A DNA stretch of 64,000 bases, from NCBI GenBank assembly GCA_014607495.2, contig CP053175.1, positions 6,696,001 to 6,760,000 of the forward strand. The letters run 5' to 3'. The stretch comes from Carposina sasakii. Its lineage: Eukaryota > Arthropoda > Insecta > Lepidoptera > Carposinidae. Shown here one piece after another: positions 26,401 to 36,164 of the stretch. The translations under genes and the position numbers were made by a program. Under the pieces are notes generated by a model that saw only the letters and a list, made by a program, of their open reading frames with translations, ran no database searches and was not told where the DNA came from. Every line of letters begins with the position of its first letter. Position 1 is the first letter of the stretch.

Positions 26401-29400
26401 ATAGCTAATAGCATTTCGCTAAATGGATTGCTTAAAGAAATCTATTACATAGATTATTAATCTTTTCTAATGGACGCCCGCGACTCCGTCCGCGAGGGCT
26501 ACAGAAAAAACAAAATGTCGAAATTATCCGGGATAAAAACACTTTCCCGGGATAAAAAGTAGGCTATATGTTAAGTGGGACCTGTCACAATATATTCCTG
26601 AAAACTGCATCGAAATCGGTTCAGCCGTTTCTGAGATTAGCGTGCACAAACACACAGACAAACCGACAAACAAACAAACAGACAAACCGACAAAAATTCA
26701 AAAAATTATTCTTTTGGGTACTATTGCGTTAATAAAGGTCTCCTATAATATTTTTTCTCATATATCTTCCATGTACAGACAGTGACCCGTTACATTTTTA
26801 TTATATGTATATTGAAGATTAGAAACTAGGGATCCGTCCGGTGTAATGCCCTTTCACGTGAGCAAAGTCGTGGGCGGCCGCTATACATTTTTTTTTAACT
26901 TTCAGGCTTTTTTTTTTTTAATTCTCCGTAAGAACCATTCTCGTACTTCAAGGAATATTCTAAAAAAATAATTAGCGAAATCGGTTCAACTGTTCTCGAG
27001 ATCTGCGCTTAGCAACACATTTAGCTATTCACTTTTATTCATGTTGCTTTTAATATAATTATTTTTACCAAAGTGAATTATTTTTATACTGTGTAAACTG
27101 TCGGTGCATAATCCTTTTCCTTACTTATAATGCGAAATATCCAATGTATTTAAATTACTCTTACTGGCAGTCCATATGTACAGTACAGTTGTTATTTGAG
27201 CGAATATAGATTTTAATTGACATATAGGTCATATTACAGAATAAGCCACCTGTACGCGATATATTTATCTTACCTATAACGAATTATTATTATTCGTCTC
27301 ATTTGGCATAACAAGTTAATTAATTTACAAAATATAATATAACCCGTAACGCGTGTTAATAGGGAATATGCACATATTTTTTTATGATTTTATTACATTA
27401 ATACAAATGTGTAAAAAAATATAGGCACCATAAATACAATATTTAGAATAAAATTGTTTTAAAATAGTCGGTTAAAACAAGTTTTTAAACTACGAACATT
27501 TGTTTTGTTGACAAGAGAAAGATCAAAATGTTCAAACATTGTTTGGTAGACACAGACTTTGACGTCACATTTTATTCATGATTATTTTGACCAATAGCGT
27601 TGCGTTTCAAGTGATTTGAATTTCCCTCTTATTTCATGCACTTTTCAATAATTATTTTCTTATATTAAAACGCAATTAAATAAAAAAATATTAATATGTA
27701 CGTAAATCTCAATTAATAGAGATTACATATAAAAATAATTACCGTTATTTGAATCACATGCATATCCCTTATTCTAAGTTATCTTTTTTATATATTTCTT
27801 ATGTGCAACTACTTATGTATGTATGTATTTAAAAAAGAAATTATGTACAGCTGGATTCATGCGTAATTTATTACTAATATTATTGTGAACAAAAATCTAT
27901 GTACCTATATACTATTAAATCCATAAAATAATATCCTTAATTATTATTTATACCTTTGAATAATATTATAAAAAATATTATTTATACCTTTGAATAATAT
28001 TATAAAAAATATTTTTATATAAATAAAAATTTAATAATTTTATAATACAGTAATACCCCACTTTACGCGACCCCGTTATGCGCGGTTTCACTATAACGCG
28101 AATTTTAAAATTCACATTTAAATGCTTCGCATAATGCGAAAGAATGTGTATAAATATAATTTAGTCATTAACTCCCCTTTGGTCGCGGGAATCCTCGCGT
28201 CCTCTGAACATTCTGATTGAAGAACTGGGGATTCCCCGTACTACGACTTTGTTCTATGGCAAAGATTAAATTTTGAATATGTTTAATCATAAACCTTGAT
28301 ATACGCGAATTTCAGTTAACGCGATTTTTTCCGAAACGTATCCCTCGCGTAAAGCGGGGTATTACTGTATATAATATCTTGACTAAGATAAATTTATAAA
28401 AACACTTCTCCATTAATATAATCCGTTAGGATATGGTTGATCGTTTCATCTTTAAAAATTGTGCTGAGGGATTCAGCTTTGTTTGCCGAGATTTGCCTAG
28501 TGTATAGCTATCGGGAAGAAAAATAACGTTGCCAATATGTAATTTAGAAAAGGGATGGTAAAATTCGTCATACGAGTAATTGACCCGGCGGCTCAGTGGT
28601 GAGAGCGCTGGCACGCGGAATGCAGAGGTCGTGGGTTCGATACCCACCCGGATGAGGAATTTTTTCCATTTCTTTATTAATAATTTTATAATAAATAAAA
28701 ATAATATTTTAAAATATTGTGCATACTTACTATAAAATACAATGTATAAACTCGTTAAATCACTAAAAGGTGTGTCAGTAAAATAATATGTTCGGCGTTA
28801 CCGCAAAATCTACATTTATTTCAATAAATAGTTAGAGTAACATCTACCTCACTACTGTATAATATACTGCACAAGTAATTAACAGTTTACTTTTATCACA
28901 AAAATGGTTACTTATAAGTTATTTATTATCAATTGAAAAGATGTTAATTAAACGCTATCGTTCCTATTATTCGTCATCGCCAACACCTATTTTTATATCA
29001 GAGCTGACAAAAAATTGCTTCAATTACGCTTATAAAACCTCCTATTATCTCTTTAGACGCGACCACTAGTTTACCATCAACCACTGCGTGTTTAAAACCT
29101 GGGTGTCTTACCTTGTCTGATATAAAACCAGCTTTGTATGTCGACAACGGTTTGCTTACGTATGCTATTATTGTAAAGTAATACAGGTAACAAAGCAGTG
29201 CGGTTGTTGTACTTGTTTTTTCGGTAGATAACAATGTGAAGTAAAGATTTTATCATTGGTAAAATTGTTTTGAAAAGGACACTAGCGACGCAGTTGGAAA
29301 TAAATTAGCGGCTCTGTGACCAGTGCGATGCGATGGCGTTCGTGACTCTACAGACGTAGGGGCCGGCGCCCTCCTACTACGCTCGCAAACCGAATCCATT

Positions 29401-32390
29401 ACACCGAATATATCTCCATCTATTGCTTTACAAATACAATGCCAGCTATCTGCACTCAGAACAAAACAGGTAATGATTAACGAACAGCTGTGAACTTTTT
29501 ACGGACTCGTTCGCGCAAATGTAGTTTATAGTTTATAGACTAACTGGAACGTCGAGTTAGTTTACAAATGGAACTATAATATTATCTGCGTGTTTAAATC
29601 TAAAATAATCTTAATTACCAGGTTAGGTACATTTTTGATTGGGTGCTGAATTGTTAAAGGAACGTTATTTTTTAACTCTATAAAATGATATAATGTTTTC
29701 TTTAAGATTGATAAATTGTGTACACACATAAATCAGATAACTGGATAATTTTTTATTTTTTATTAATAATTTTTTATTTTTTATTAATAAAGAAAACATG
29801 CTTAATAAATCAAATTATTTTTAATGTAAATAAACTTATATTTATATTTATTTCAATTCCCTCTCAGATGAAGAATTTTTTCCATTTCTTTATTAATAAT
29901 TTTATATTATATTTATTTATTTTAATACTTGTATTCTCCAGTATTTTTCGCTTCCTCTCATATTTAAATATGAGATTATATTGCTGATGTTTATGTATAT
30001 TAAGGATCCGCCATAATAATTATTTATTTGTTACGAAAATCCCCTGATCACGTCAAAACGATCATCCTATCGAGTGATTGTTTATTTATACTTACTTGCT
30101 TATTTATTTTTATTATATTTACTCGTATGTATTATAGGAAGGTGATTTGTCTTTCTTAAATCATTTCTTACAATTAAAATCATTGAATTTTAGAGACGAA
30201 CTTTGCCCCTGTTAACTATTTTGAATAATTTTTTACGTAATTTTTTATTACATTTGCCACATTATTATAATTAAGTATACATAATCACAAAAACTAAATC
30301 TTACACATGCTTAGCAGTTATTATGTAAATGTTTTTATGTTTAATAAATAATTAGATCAGTTAAATAAAAATAAAATATATACCGACTGCTCAACCTCTT
30401 TAATATTATACAATACTAAACCAAGTTGTTTAGAATTTGATAGAAATATAGATACCCAAATCGAACGACGACAACCCAAATGAAACGAAACCTTAATATT
30501 CGAAAGGCATACTTGTCTGTATGTCACCTTTCATATTTACAACAAAATTGCTTAGTGGGACAGGAAAAATGTAGGTACTTACCTATATAACTAGTCAGAG
30601 GAAAATATTAGGACAAAATAGAAGTAGTATATAAGTATGTATGCGTGCATAAGGTACATATTAATATTGTATTTTTCATACTTTCTTCTTATATTCCAAT
30701 AAAGAAATTATGTAAGTAAGTTAAAATATTATATTCTTCTATCAATTGAATAAATAATGGAAGGTATCGTAGGTACCTACCTACCTACGCGTTGTTAGTA
30801 ATGATTTGTTCTGCAAAGTTCAACGTAATAGGCGCCATCTTGATTTCACTGCATAACAATGCGCCATGCATATTATTGTCAATTAATACAAAATTTAAGA
30901 AGAATTACATTTCACCTTAAGATTATATGATTTTGATAAAGTTATAAGTACTTATAGGTACTATATTATAACTTTGCGAGAACGTAGTGACTCATCAGAC
31001 GCAGTAAATATTATCTGCGTCACAGATTTTTTGTAAAAACCAAGGCAGAAAACAAAATTTTTAGCCATATTAAATTATGTACTTGCAATAAGCAAGTTAT
31101 ATTTGTCTTTTGGGAAAATTCAATTATATGATAAATGATTTTGACGCTAAGCAGTACCTTAGCACTCATGTTTAAAGTTGAAAAAGTAGGTAATCAAATA
31201 TCTATTTATAAATTTTATGATAAAATATTTTTGATGAAATAATAATACGTTGCATATCTAATAAATGTTATAACTTTATTTTTTGATGTATTGAGGAAAT
31301 AAATAATCGTTTTATTCCATTTTAAAAGGCCTAACGTATTAATATAACTTAGCAGAATTAAATTAAAAAATATATATATTTCCGAAAAAGAATAACATAA
31401 AGTCTATCTATGGACGTGTAAAGACGTCCATGAGTCTCATTTGTGATCAACTAGTGACGTCATAGTTTGCAAAATTCACAGCGAAAGGTACACATTAGTG
31501 CAAATTGATAGTTTTAAAATTCCTATGCTCGTGCATATCACAAACAAAAATAAGATCGTCTTAAAAGGTTGTATTTATGATGACGTAATTCCCATCTAAT
31601 ACGCGTCGATGATTAGCAGTTTCATATAATCAGGTTTCAGTTGTACATAATAAAAGTAATAATAATATAATATAACATGCATAAATACCTAACAGTATAA
31701 GTATAGTACATGAAATTTAAAGCTAAAATTATTTCAAGTCAATAGGTACATAACGATGATTATAGATTGTGTAATGGTCAACGCCCTAAGATGAAAAATA
31801 TAAAATAATATTTCTATACGTTATTTTGTATAATCGAATACTACAATCAACACGTTATTACTTTTAAAATAGTTATAATTTAAAATTAACTAATTTATTT
31901 TCAATTTGTAATACTAGATGTTCAACATTTATTTTATATCTTATCAAAGAGTTAAGCAAGTAATTTTAAAAAATCCGAGCAATTTATTTTATAATTTCTT
32001 CAGCTTGCTACACAAGCGACTTGAAATTAAAAATATTAATGACATTTAATACTTGGTGCGGGGGCATTATTACTACGCGTAGGTACAATTTCGAAAGCAT
32101 CCGACCGTTTCGAACAAAGAGCGCGCAGTGCAAACGCAGCGGCCGACCGGTTGGCGACTCACGCACGCGGCTAAAGCGACATCCGCAAACCTACCAGCGG
32201 CTATCTTCTCCGCCAGCAGCAGCCCTGCCCAGCCAGGAACTACGTTCAGACAAACGTCCTCCCAGCACCTGGACTTCACGCCTCTATCGCCGTAACTACT
32301 GTTGTTACTATCGTACAGGCAAGGCCACTTCTGCACCTCGTTGATTATCAAACTACTTTTGATACCGTCCGCGTCACGATTTCGGGGCAT
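14428..32390 (-). CDS. MADF-BESS (Adf-1-like) DNA-binding protein with AT-hook, complete, 7 exons
   Basis: Exons in order: 32195-32390, 19088-19244, 17904-18263, 16957-17152, 16650-16715, 15443-15547 and 14428-14517. They total 1170 nt (389 residues) with every phase matching. MADF (Myb/SANT-like DNA-binding) domain: INEVQKWPCLYD (16-27), CWEDVCLNVVPGW, then across the exon 1/2 join KEVQKRWRSIRDSYTKAY (67-84) and the SRQMHFLLRAL end (105-115). BESS protein-interaction motif: DDDKLFMNSLLPLFKKM, about 203-240. AT-hook KRRGPGRPRK at 316-325. Two IKTE sumoylation-type sites (149-152, 380-383). Family knowledge: MADF-BESS proteins such as Adf-1 are nuclear regulators. The ATG at 32390 has AAA before it; an in-frame ATG at 32495 would add 35 residues, but the MADF starts normally from the shorter form. 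Intron 1 is 12,950 bp. Confidence 0.92.
14877..15258. mobile_element. MITE family A, copy 2
   Basis: Same ends and interior as the copy at 10733 (CAGGGTGGTTTTTGG ... AAAAACATTCTG), in the same orientation, in the last intron of the MADF-BESS gene. Confidence 0.75.
15724..15887. mobile_element. MITE with ATATCGCTCATTTGGTGCAA ends
   Basis: ATATCGCTCATTTGGTGCAA, then GACACAACT at the left, and the inverse (AGTTGTGTCA, TTGCACCAAATGAGCGATAT) at the right. 164 bp in intron 5 of the MADF-BESS gene. Related ends lie at 50247-50617 and a fragment at about 18388-18425. Confidence 0.75.
15893..16172 (-). mobile_element. tRNA-derived SINE (GCGGTGATAGCCCAGTGG family)
   Basis: On the minus strand it begins GCGGTGATAGCCCAATGG (tRNA-like box A region), then CCTTCCGATTGGGCGGCG, AAAACCGTTGGTCTGCGCC, GATCTCTCGAAGTGACTTACC and a 3' part with TTTGCGCACACGCTTGTGCA. 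The same order is found on the plus strand at 62718-62912, and the 3' half at 19735-19865. It directly abuts the MITE ending at 15887. Confidence 0.75.
16204..16630 (-). mobile_element. Helitron (Lep1-like) end, with nested MITE
   Basis: The minus-strand 3' end is at 16204-16207 (CTAG), preceded by GTCCACGCGGAT, like the hairpin ends at 23286, 39263 and 53313. The body matches the TTTATCCCGGGAAAA repeat but is split near 16249 by about 225 bp of GC-rich foreign sequence. Confidence 0.65.
16250..16474. mobile_element. GC-rich MITE nested in the Helitron
   Basis: CACCGGTAGCATG at about 16254 and its near inverse CATGCTATTGGTG at about 16450-16472 flank sequence rich in CGCG words (AACGCGACGCGGG, GCCGCGCGACGCG). 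The Helitron sequence is continuous once this is removed. Confidence 0.55.
17187..17405 (-). repeat. CCCGTAAGGGATAAAGG repeat, copy 2
   Basis: Minus-strand copy of the repeat at 3124, with the oligo CATA tail next to the MADF-BESS exon ending at 17152. Full body from the tail to GGGCATACTGTACAAGTC. Confidence 0.75.
17540..17835. mobile_element. hAT-like MITE family C, copy 1
   Basis: Ends CATGGAGAGGAAATAAAAG and the inverse CTTTTATACCTTCTCCGTG. Flanked by an imperfect 8-bp duplication, ATGCTTAC (17532-17539) and ATACTTAC (17836-17843). The interior includes CCCCTATCATGACGTCATGG. It lies in MADF-BESS intron 3, inverted relative to the copies at 39845 and 54902. Confidence 0.8.
18595..18705 (+). 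repeat. Dispersed lepidopteran 'CAGCGGACTGCAATAGGCTG' repeat
   Basis: GGCGCGCTCTGGGGGAGG followed by AGCAGCGGACTGCAATAGGC. Other copies: 25865-25945 (+), 38525-38585 (+), 50368-50500 (-), 53455-53525 (+), 58968-59095 (+), 62215-62275 (+) and a piece at the right edge (63979-64000). It is a 3' fragment of an abundant retroposon. Confidence 0.7.
18767..19193 (-). repeat. Three tandem copies of the MADF exon-2 3' half plus donor
   Basis: Units of about 140 bp at roughly 18767-18909, 18910-19047 and 19048-19193. On the minus strand each contains GTATCGGCAGGGCAAGTGC, CAGATG(C/T)ACTTCCTGCTGCG and the donor ACCAAGTAAGTG, plus some 45 bp of following intron (CTGTCTAGGTATA). The unit nearest the 5' end is the real exon 2. 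The middle unit stays open in the exon frame (ending CRQMHFLLRALQT) but has unrelated sequence in its centre; the last has a 1-nt loss that breaks the frame. Confidence 0.85.
19284..19656. mobile_element. MITE family A, copy 3 (inverted)
   Basis: Reverse-oriented relative to the copies at 10733 and 14877, with ends CAGAGTGTTTTTTCG and AAAATCACCCTG. It lies in the first intron of MADF-BESS, about 40 bp upstream of the exon 2 acceptor. Confidence 0.75.
19735..19865 (+). mobile_element. SINE 3' fragment (GCGGTGATAGCCC family)
   Basis: Blocks TTTCCATCCCATCGGACTAT, GAATAGAGTGCACC and TGTGCACTATAATATC match the 3' half of the element at 62718-62912; the tRNA-like head is missing. Confidence 0.6.
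20259..20544. mobile_element. MITE family B, copy 2
   Basis: CAAGGTGTAACAAAAAGGGT and its inverse end the element. Near the right end an additional small palindrome (AGCCCACTATATAGTGGGCT, about 20480) repeats the element's arm. Confidence 0.8.
20545..23069. other. MADF-BESS intron 1, unassigned part
   Basis: Very AT-rich. A less AT-rich patch at about 21180-21320 contains CTAGCAGGTGAGTAC, which looks like a splice donor, but no frame or promoter supports a gene. Nothing else seen. Confidence 0.5.
23070..23286 (+). mobile_element. Helitron (Lep1-like), short copy
   Basis: Blocks CTAATCTCAGAAACGGCTGG, CGATTTCGATGCAGTTTTCA and TTTTTATCCCGGGAAAATG, then a 3' hairpin (GTCCACGCGGACGGAGTCGCG) and CTAG (23283-23286) followed by T. 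This is the form of Helitron ends spread through Lepidoptera. Confidence 0.75.
23287..26467. other. MADF-BESS intron 1, unassigned part
   Basis: AT-rich with no supported gene. It contains one 'GCAGTGGACTACGATAGGC' repeat fragment (25865-25945) followed by a GATAAGAAAAG-type repeat (25945-26070) that recurs next to the LTR at 45300-45400. Confidence 0.5.
26468..26765 (-). mobile_element. Helitron (Lep1-like), minus strand
   Basis: The minus-strand 3' end carries CCTCGCGGACGGAGTCGCGG with CATTAG in place of CTAG. The body is the inverse of the copy at 23070, including CTGAGATTAGCGTGCACAAA on the plus strand. (ACAAAC)n sequence follows. Confidence 0.7.
28048..28367. mobile_element. pogo/Tigger-like MITE
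   Basis: CAGTAATACCCCACTTTACG at the left and CGTAAAGCGGGGTATTACTG at the right form inverted repeats; both sides are TA. The CAGTA(A)TACC(C/T)CG start resembles pogo-type termini. About 320 bp, no coding sequence. Confidence 0.75.
28374..28710 (+). mobile_element. tRNA-like composite SINE, full length
   Basis: Starts ATATCTTGACTAAGATAAAT, continues with GGATATGGTTGATCGTTTCA and GATTCAGCTTTGTTTGCCGA, then the tRNA-like core (28583-28655; GGCTCAGTGGTGAGAGCGC, GGTTCGATACCC) and the TTTCTTTATTAATAATTTTA tail. It lies directly next to the pogo-like MITE. Confidence 0.75.
28711..32194. other. MADF-BESS intron 1, 5' part
   Basis: AT-rich. Two items stand out: a GC-rich island at about 29280-29420, and a solitary SINE tail (TTTCTTTATTAATAATTTTA, about 29884-29903). 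No coding exon can be supported. Confidence 0.5.
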
Positions 32391-32479
32391 TTTGAAATTT
32401 TCCGCGTAACTGCGGCTGGTGGTTGCGTGCGGCTTGCGCTCTCGGATGCCAGCGTGTGACTGGCGGGTGGCGGCCCAGC

Positions 32480-32560
32480 TCCGTCCGACCAACATGGCGG
32501 CTCGGGAAGCTAGCGAGGTGCGAACATGAGGTCGCGATATGCCCGCACCACTAAATAATA
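32480..32560 (-). promoter_or_regulatory. Candidate MADF-BESS promoter / 5'UTR
   Basis: GC-rich stretch just upstream of the first coding exon. The minus strand reads AGCCGCCATGTTGGTC (32502-32487), an exact match to the YY1/Pho-type GCCGCCATnTTG element. It also contains an in-frame upstream ATG in good context, so the motif may be a promoter element, a translation start, or both. Confidence 0.4.
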
Positions 32561-33734
32561 AACATGCCTATTCTGCGGCTATTAAATATTCATACTATTC
32601 CTTTAGTCAAAAAATATATATTCTAAAAATTACCTTGCTGCCAATATTATGAGTATTATATATTTTTTATGTTAATAAATTTAATTGAGAACGTATACAG
32701 ACGTCTGAGTTGCGGTACGGCTAGACGTATCAATATAATACATTCTAGGTAGCAAATAATATTTTATAAACATCATACATACTTATAGGACGACAATTAT
32801 ATACGTCTATTTTGTAGTAACCTTCTTAATAATTAATTATACGAACGATATTATTTATTTAATTATGAACTAATATACTTAGGTGTTTAAGATATAATAG
32901 AAAAGTTATAAACGAAAGAACCACTTTGTACTATAAAATAAATCGCGGTTCTGTAGAATTTGCGTAGTTGTTATAAAAGTGCATTATGTTAATTTCCTAT
33001 GCTTAATATTAAATTCATGGCGATGTGTTATTATTATTAACCTATTATTTTAGTAAGTAGGTAGGTAACGTGGGCATTTCATTTAGTCGTATTATTCGTA
33101 CGACATATCATTTTGAAGTAAACATCATTAGCATAAAGAAACGTCGCATGTTTACTGGAGTCGCGATCAAACACAGTCAAGATAATAATATATACATACA
33201 TATAGGCACCAGTGTGTTTTCAAAATGGGGTAGCAGGAACAGCAGGACCACAACGGGAATACTACAGCCAAGTATAACATAGAGGGCCACGTTTAGTATA
33301 GCAGTCCCAGATGTAGAAGATCAGTGACAAGTTGCTAGCACATAGCCTGAGAGAACGTAGGGGTTCTTCAGTCGACTCTTCCGACATGCTCGGAGAAAGA
33401 TGCAGCTGATTTATCGCTGCGTTCGTCCGCGTGAACTTATATCCTGTGTCCTTCTCCTTCTCCGTACTCCCAAGCCCAAATAAAATAAATTAAGCGCGAA
33501 GAGGTAACAAACAAACTTACTTTTGCTTATAATATCAGTTGGGATATATTTTAAAATGTATTTCTATTTAAGTTTTGTTACTACGTAAGTAACTACCTAT
33601 GTATATTTAAAACTATTAAAAAATAAGAAAATAAATAAATGAATAACTTACACGGTAATGATTTTAAATATTAAAATAATATTATTTAATACTAATAGTA
33701 TAAAATGTATAAAATAGTAAAAAATTGACTCTTT
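32560..33734. other. Intergenic upstream of MADF-BESS
   Basis: AT-rich. 33200-33400 holds a degenerate lepidopteran SINE-like fragment (CAGTCGACTCTTCCGAC), and 33415-33450 a Helitron-like GTTCGTCCGCGTGAAC. Nothing else recognised. Confidence 0.5.
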
Positions 33735-34034
33735 CATAGTATTTTTGTAAAGAAGTAGGTACCTACTTAAAATAATAGTTTCCTTATTAATATTTTGTAT
33801 CTTAATCCGCTTTTTTTGCGTTATCCTCGTCCGTCCCACCAGGCTTCGTGCCACAAATGGGACGAACGAGAATATAAAATAAATATTATATTAAATTCTC
33901 GTTCGTCCCACTGATGGGATGAAGCCTGGTGGGACGGACGGGGATAACGCAAAAAAAGCGGATTAAGATACAAAATATTAATAAGGAAACTATTATTTTA
34001 AGTAGGTACCTACTTCTTTACAAAAATACTATGA
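33735..34034. repeat. Long near-perfect inverted repeat (hairpin)
   Basis: The left arm (33735-33872) and right arm (33895-34034) are reverse complements over about 138 bp with only a handful of mismatches, around a 22-bp AT loop. Arm landmarks: TCATAGTATTTTTGTAAAGA at the base and GGGACGAACGAGAAT at the loop. Differences cluster near the loop (CTTCGTGCCACAAATGGG against CTTCATCCCATCAGTGGG). No transposon terminus or target duplication is evident. Confidence 0.9.
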
Positions 34035-34242
34035 ATGAGTCAACGAATTTCAAAGTGCGTCAAAAGCGTTTTCCAGCAATATAATGGGCGCTTTTGTTTT
34101 TTTTTTTATAGATTAGGCTGCTTATCGGTGGCATTTTAATAAGTAAGTAACCTAAAATACCATTTTTGCAGTTACACTTTTATTGCTGCTATTATGTGTA
34201 ATTTTAGTGTTATTTTTTATTTGCAGCCGCGGGGTTAGATAT

Positions 34243-34725
34243 ACATACATATAATCACGCTTTTATCCCTTACGGGGTAGACAGAGCACCAAGGGCCGAT
34301 AGGACCACATGGTGCCACTTCTGACCAATTATGAGGGTATAGTTGAGATGTATAAGTTCGGTTAGTAGTGACAGGTGGTCAGCCCATCGCCTACATTTAT
34401 ATACACATCCTGTATATATATTCACACACTTCACAACACATTGACCTAGTCCCACACTAAGATCCCTAAGGTCTTGTGTCGTGGGTACTAAGCAACAGTA
34501 TATAAATACATAGATAAGTACATATAGAAACATCCATGACTCGGAAACAAACATCGATATTCATCATATCAATGTTTGCACCTACCGGGATTCGAACCCA
34601 GGACCTATGGCGCCGCAGGCAGGGCCACTACCAACTACACCAATCGGCCGTCAACAAAACACCAAGACCCTCTTGTCCCTCTACTAACTTGTACAGTATG
34701 CCCAGGAAGTGCCAGGAAGAGAGGC
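34243..34725 (-). repeat. CCCGTAAGGGATAAAGG repeat, copy 3, split by a SINE
   Basis: The repeat runs from the CATA tail (34243) to GCCCATCGCCTACA (about 34396) and resumes with AAAACACCAAGACCC (about 34659) to GTACAGTATGCCC. The uninterrupted copy at 17187 shows the two parts are normally adjacent. Confidence 0.75.
34405..34655 (-). mobile_element. tRNA-derived SINE (GGCCGATTGG family) nested in a repeat
   Basis: On the minus strand: GACGGCCGATTGGTGTAGTT, GGTAGTGGCCCTGCC, box B GGTTCGAATCCCGG, then CACGACACAAGACC and GTGTTGTGAAGTGTGTGAAT. It splits the flanking repeat cleanly. The same family is at 62949 and, degenerate, at 2338. Confidence 0.8.
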
Positions 34726-34913
34726 AGCTGTGTTAGAATTATTTATTACACAGTATACTTCTGAACGTTCACGTCTGTACGCTGGTACAGTGCGTAAACG
34801 TCTCTAAACTTATGGTAGCACCTACCAGCTGTTGCCCGCGACTTCGTCTGCGTGGACTACAGGATGTCTTTGTCCTTCTCCATACTCCCAGCAACAATAC
34901 TATACTACTACAG

Positions 34914-35797
34914 GGTGTTTGTGACAGCCAGGCAAATATTAATATGGCGACTTCAGACCATGATTCTGAGGCGAATAACACTAAATATTTTCGCATGAAA
35001 ATTCCAAAATTTTCCGACATTTTTTTTCATTTTTTCGGGGAAAAAATAGAGCAGATCGGTTAAGTAGGCCTTAGATAATGACTTAAAAACAAAATTTTAA
35101 CCAATGAATGATTTTCGAAAATAAGTTGGTGCCAAAAAAGTACAATTATTTTAACTGATCGACCCCAATAGAGAGTTACAAGTGATCTAAAAAACAGCAA
35201 TGTATCACACAATAACAAATAAGCCCATTTAACTAGTCACAGGATCGCCCGGAAAGCAAACATTGCGGATAATCAAATTAAAAATGCATTTCCTGCGAGT
35301 AATAACACTGTCGTATAATTATAAAATTATTAATAAAGAAATGGAAAAAATTCTTCACCCGAGTGGGAATCGAACCCACGACCACTGCAAACCGTGCCAG
35401 CCGCTCTAACCACTAAGCTACCGGGTCAATTACTCGGATGACGAATTTTACCATCTCTTTTCTAAATTACATATTGGCAACGGAAACGTTATTTTCATCC
35501 CGATAGCTATACACTAGCCAAATCTCGGCAAACAAAGCTGAATTCCTCAGCACAATGTTTAAAGATGAAACGATCAACCATATCCTAAAGGATTATATTA
35601 TGTGGCTCAGTGGTAAGAGCGCTGGCACGGAATGCAGAGGTCGTGGGTTCGATTCCCACCCGGGTGAGGAATTTTTTCCATTTCCATTAATAATTTTATA
35701 TATTAATGGATGTCGTATAACTCAAAACAATGGTAGGTACTTGTTCAGTATTTCAGTATTTGCCTGGCTGTCACACACACCCTGTATGTATGCAAAA
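34914..35797. mobile_element. MITE (CAGGGTGTTTGTGACAGCC), interrupted by SINEs
   Basis: Left end CAGGGTGTTTGTGACAGCC, then AGGCAAATATT; right end AGTATTTGCCTGGCTGTCAC and CACCCTG. The interior is broken at 35313 by a SINE block. Without that block the element is about 480 bp. A related sequence is at 52416-52665 (CAGGGTGTGACTGACAG). Confidence 0.7.
35313..35708. mobile_element. Two tRNA-like SINEs in opposite orientation, nested in a MITE
   Basis: A minus-strand SINE (35313-35597) meets a plus-strand tRNA-like core and tail (35598-35708). The pair is flanked by TGTCGTATAA on both sides (about 35310 and 35711), a 10-bp target duplication, showing it arrived as one insertion or that the second entered the first. 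Boxes: GGCTCAGTGGTAAGAGCGC and GGTTCGATTCC on the plus strand. Confidence 0.75.
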
Positions 35798-36164
35798 TTT
35801 CAAGAAGATTGGTTTAGTAAAACACGTGCAAACAAAGGTCAGTTTTTATCACGGAAAAATAGTTTTAAGACGGAAAATAGGGTCGTTTACGGTTTTTTTT
35901 ATTTGTATTTAATGTATTTATATCGAAAGATCATAAAATAAAATAAAAATTTGCTAAAGAAAACTTCGCTAGCGAGAAAACTTTCCGGGATATAACGATA
36001 TGAAAATCACAATTTAAGACTTGCCAAAAAAACGCTCCATACAGACGGCTACCACAATTATGACGTCACTCTTTCAGTAACTTGTATGCGCGTAAAAGAA
36101 CTATATTGTCTTATATTTGTGTGTAAGTACAATAAAAAGCCGACAAGTGCGAGTTGAACTCGCG

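Noticed and set aside
28998..29234. 78-codon minus-strand frame with a hydrophobic start
   Set aside because: It opens at TTG rather than ATG and has no splice partner or family resemblance.
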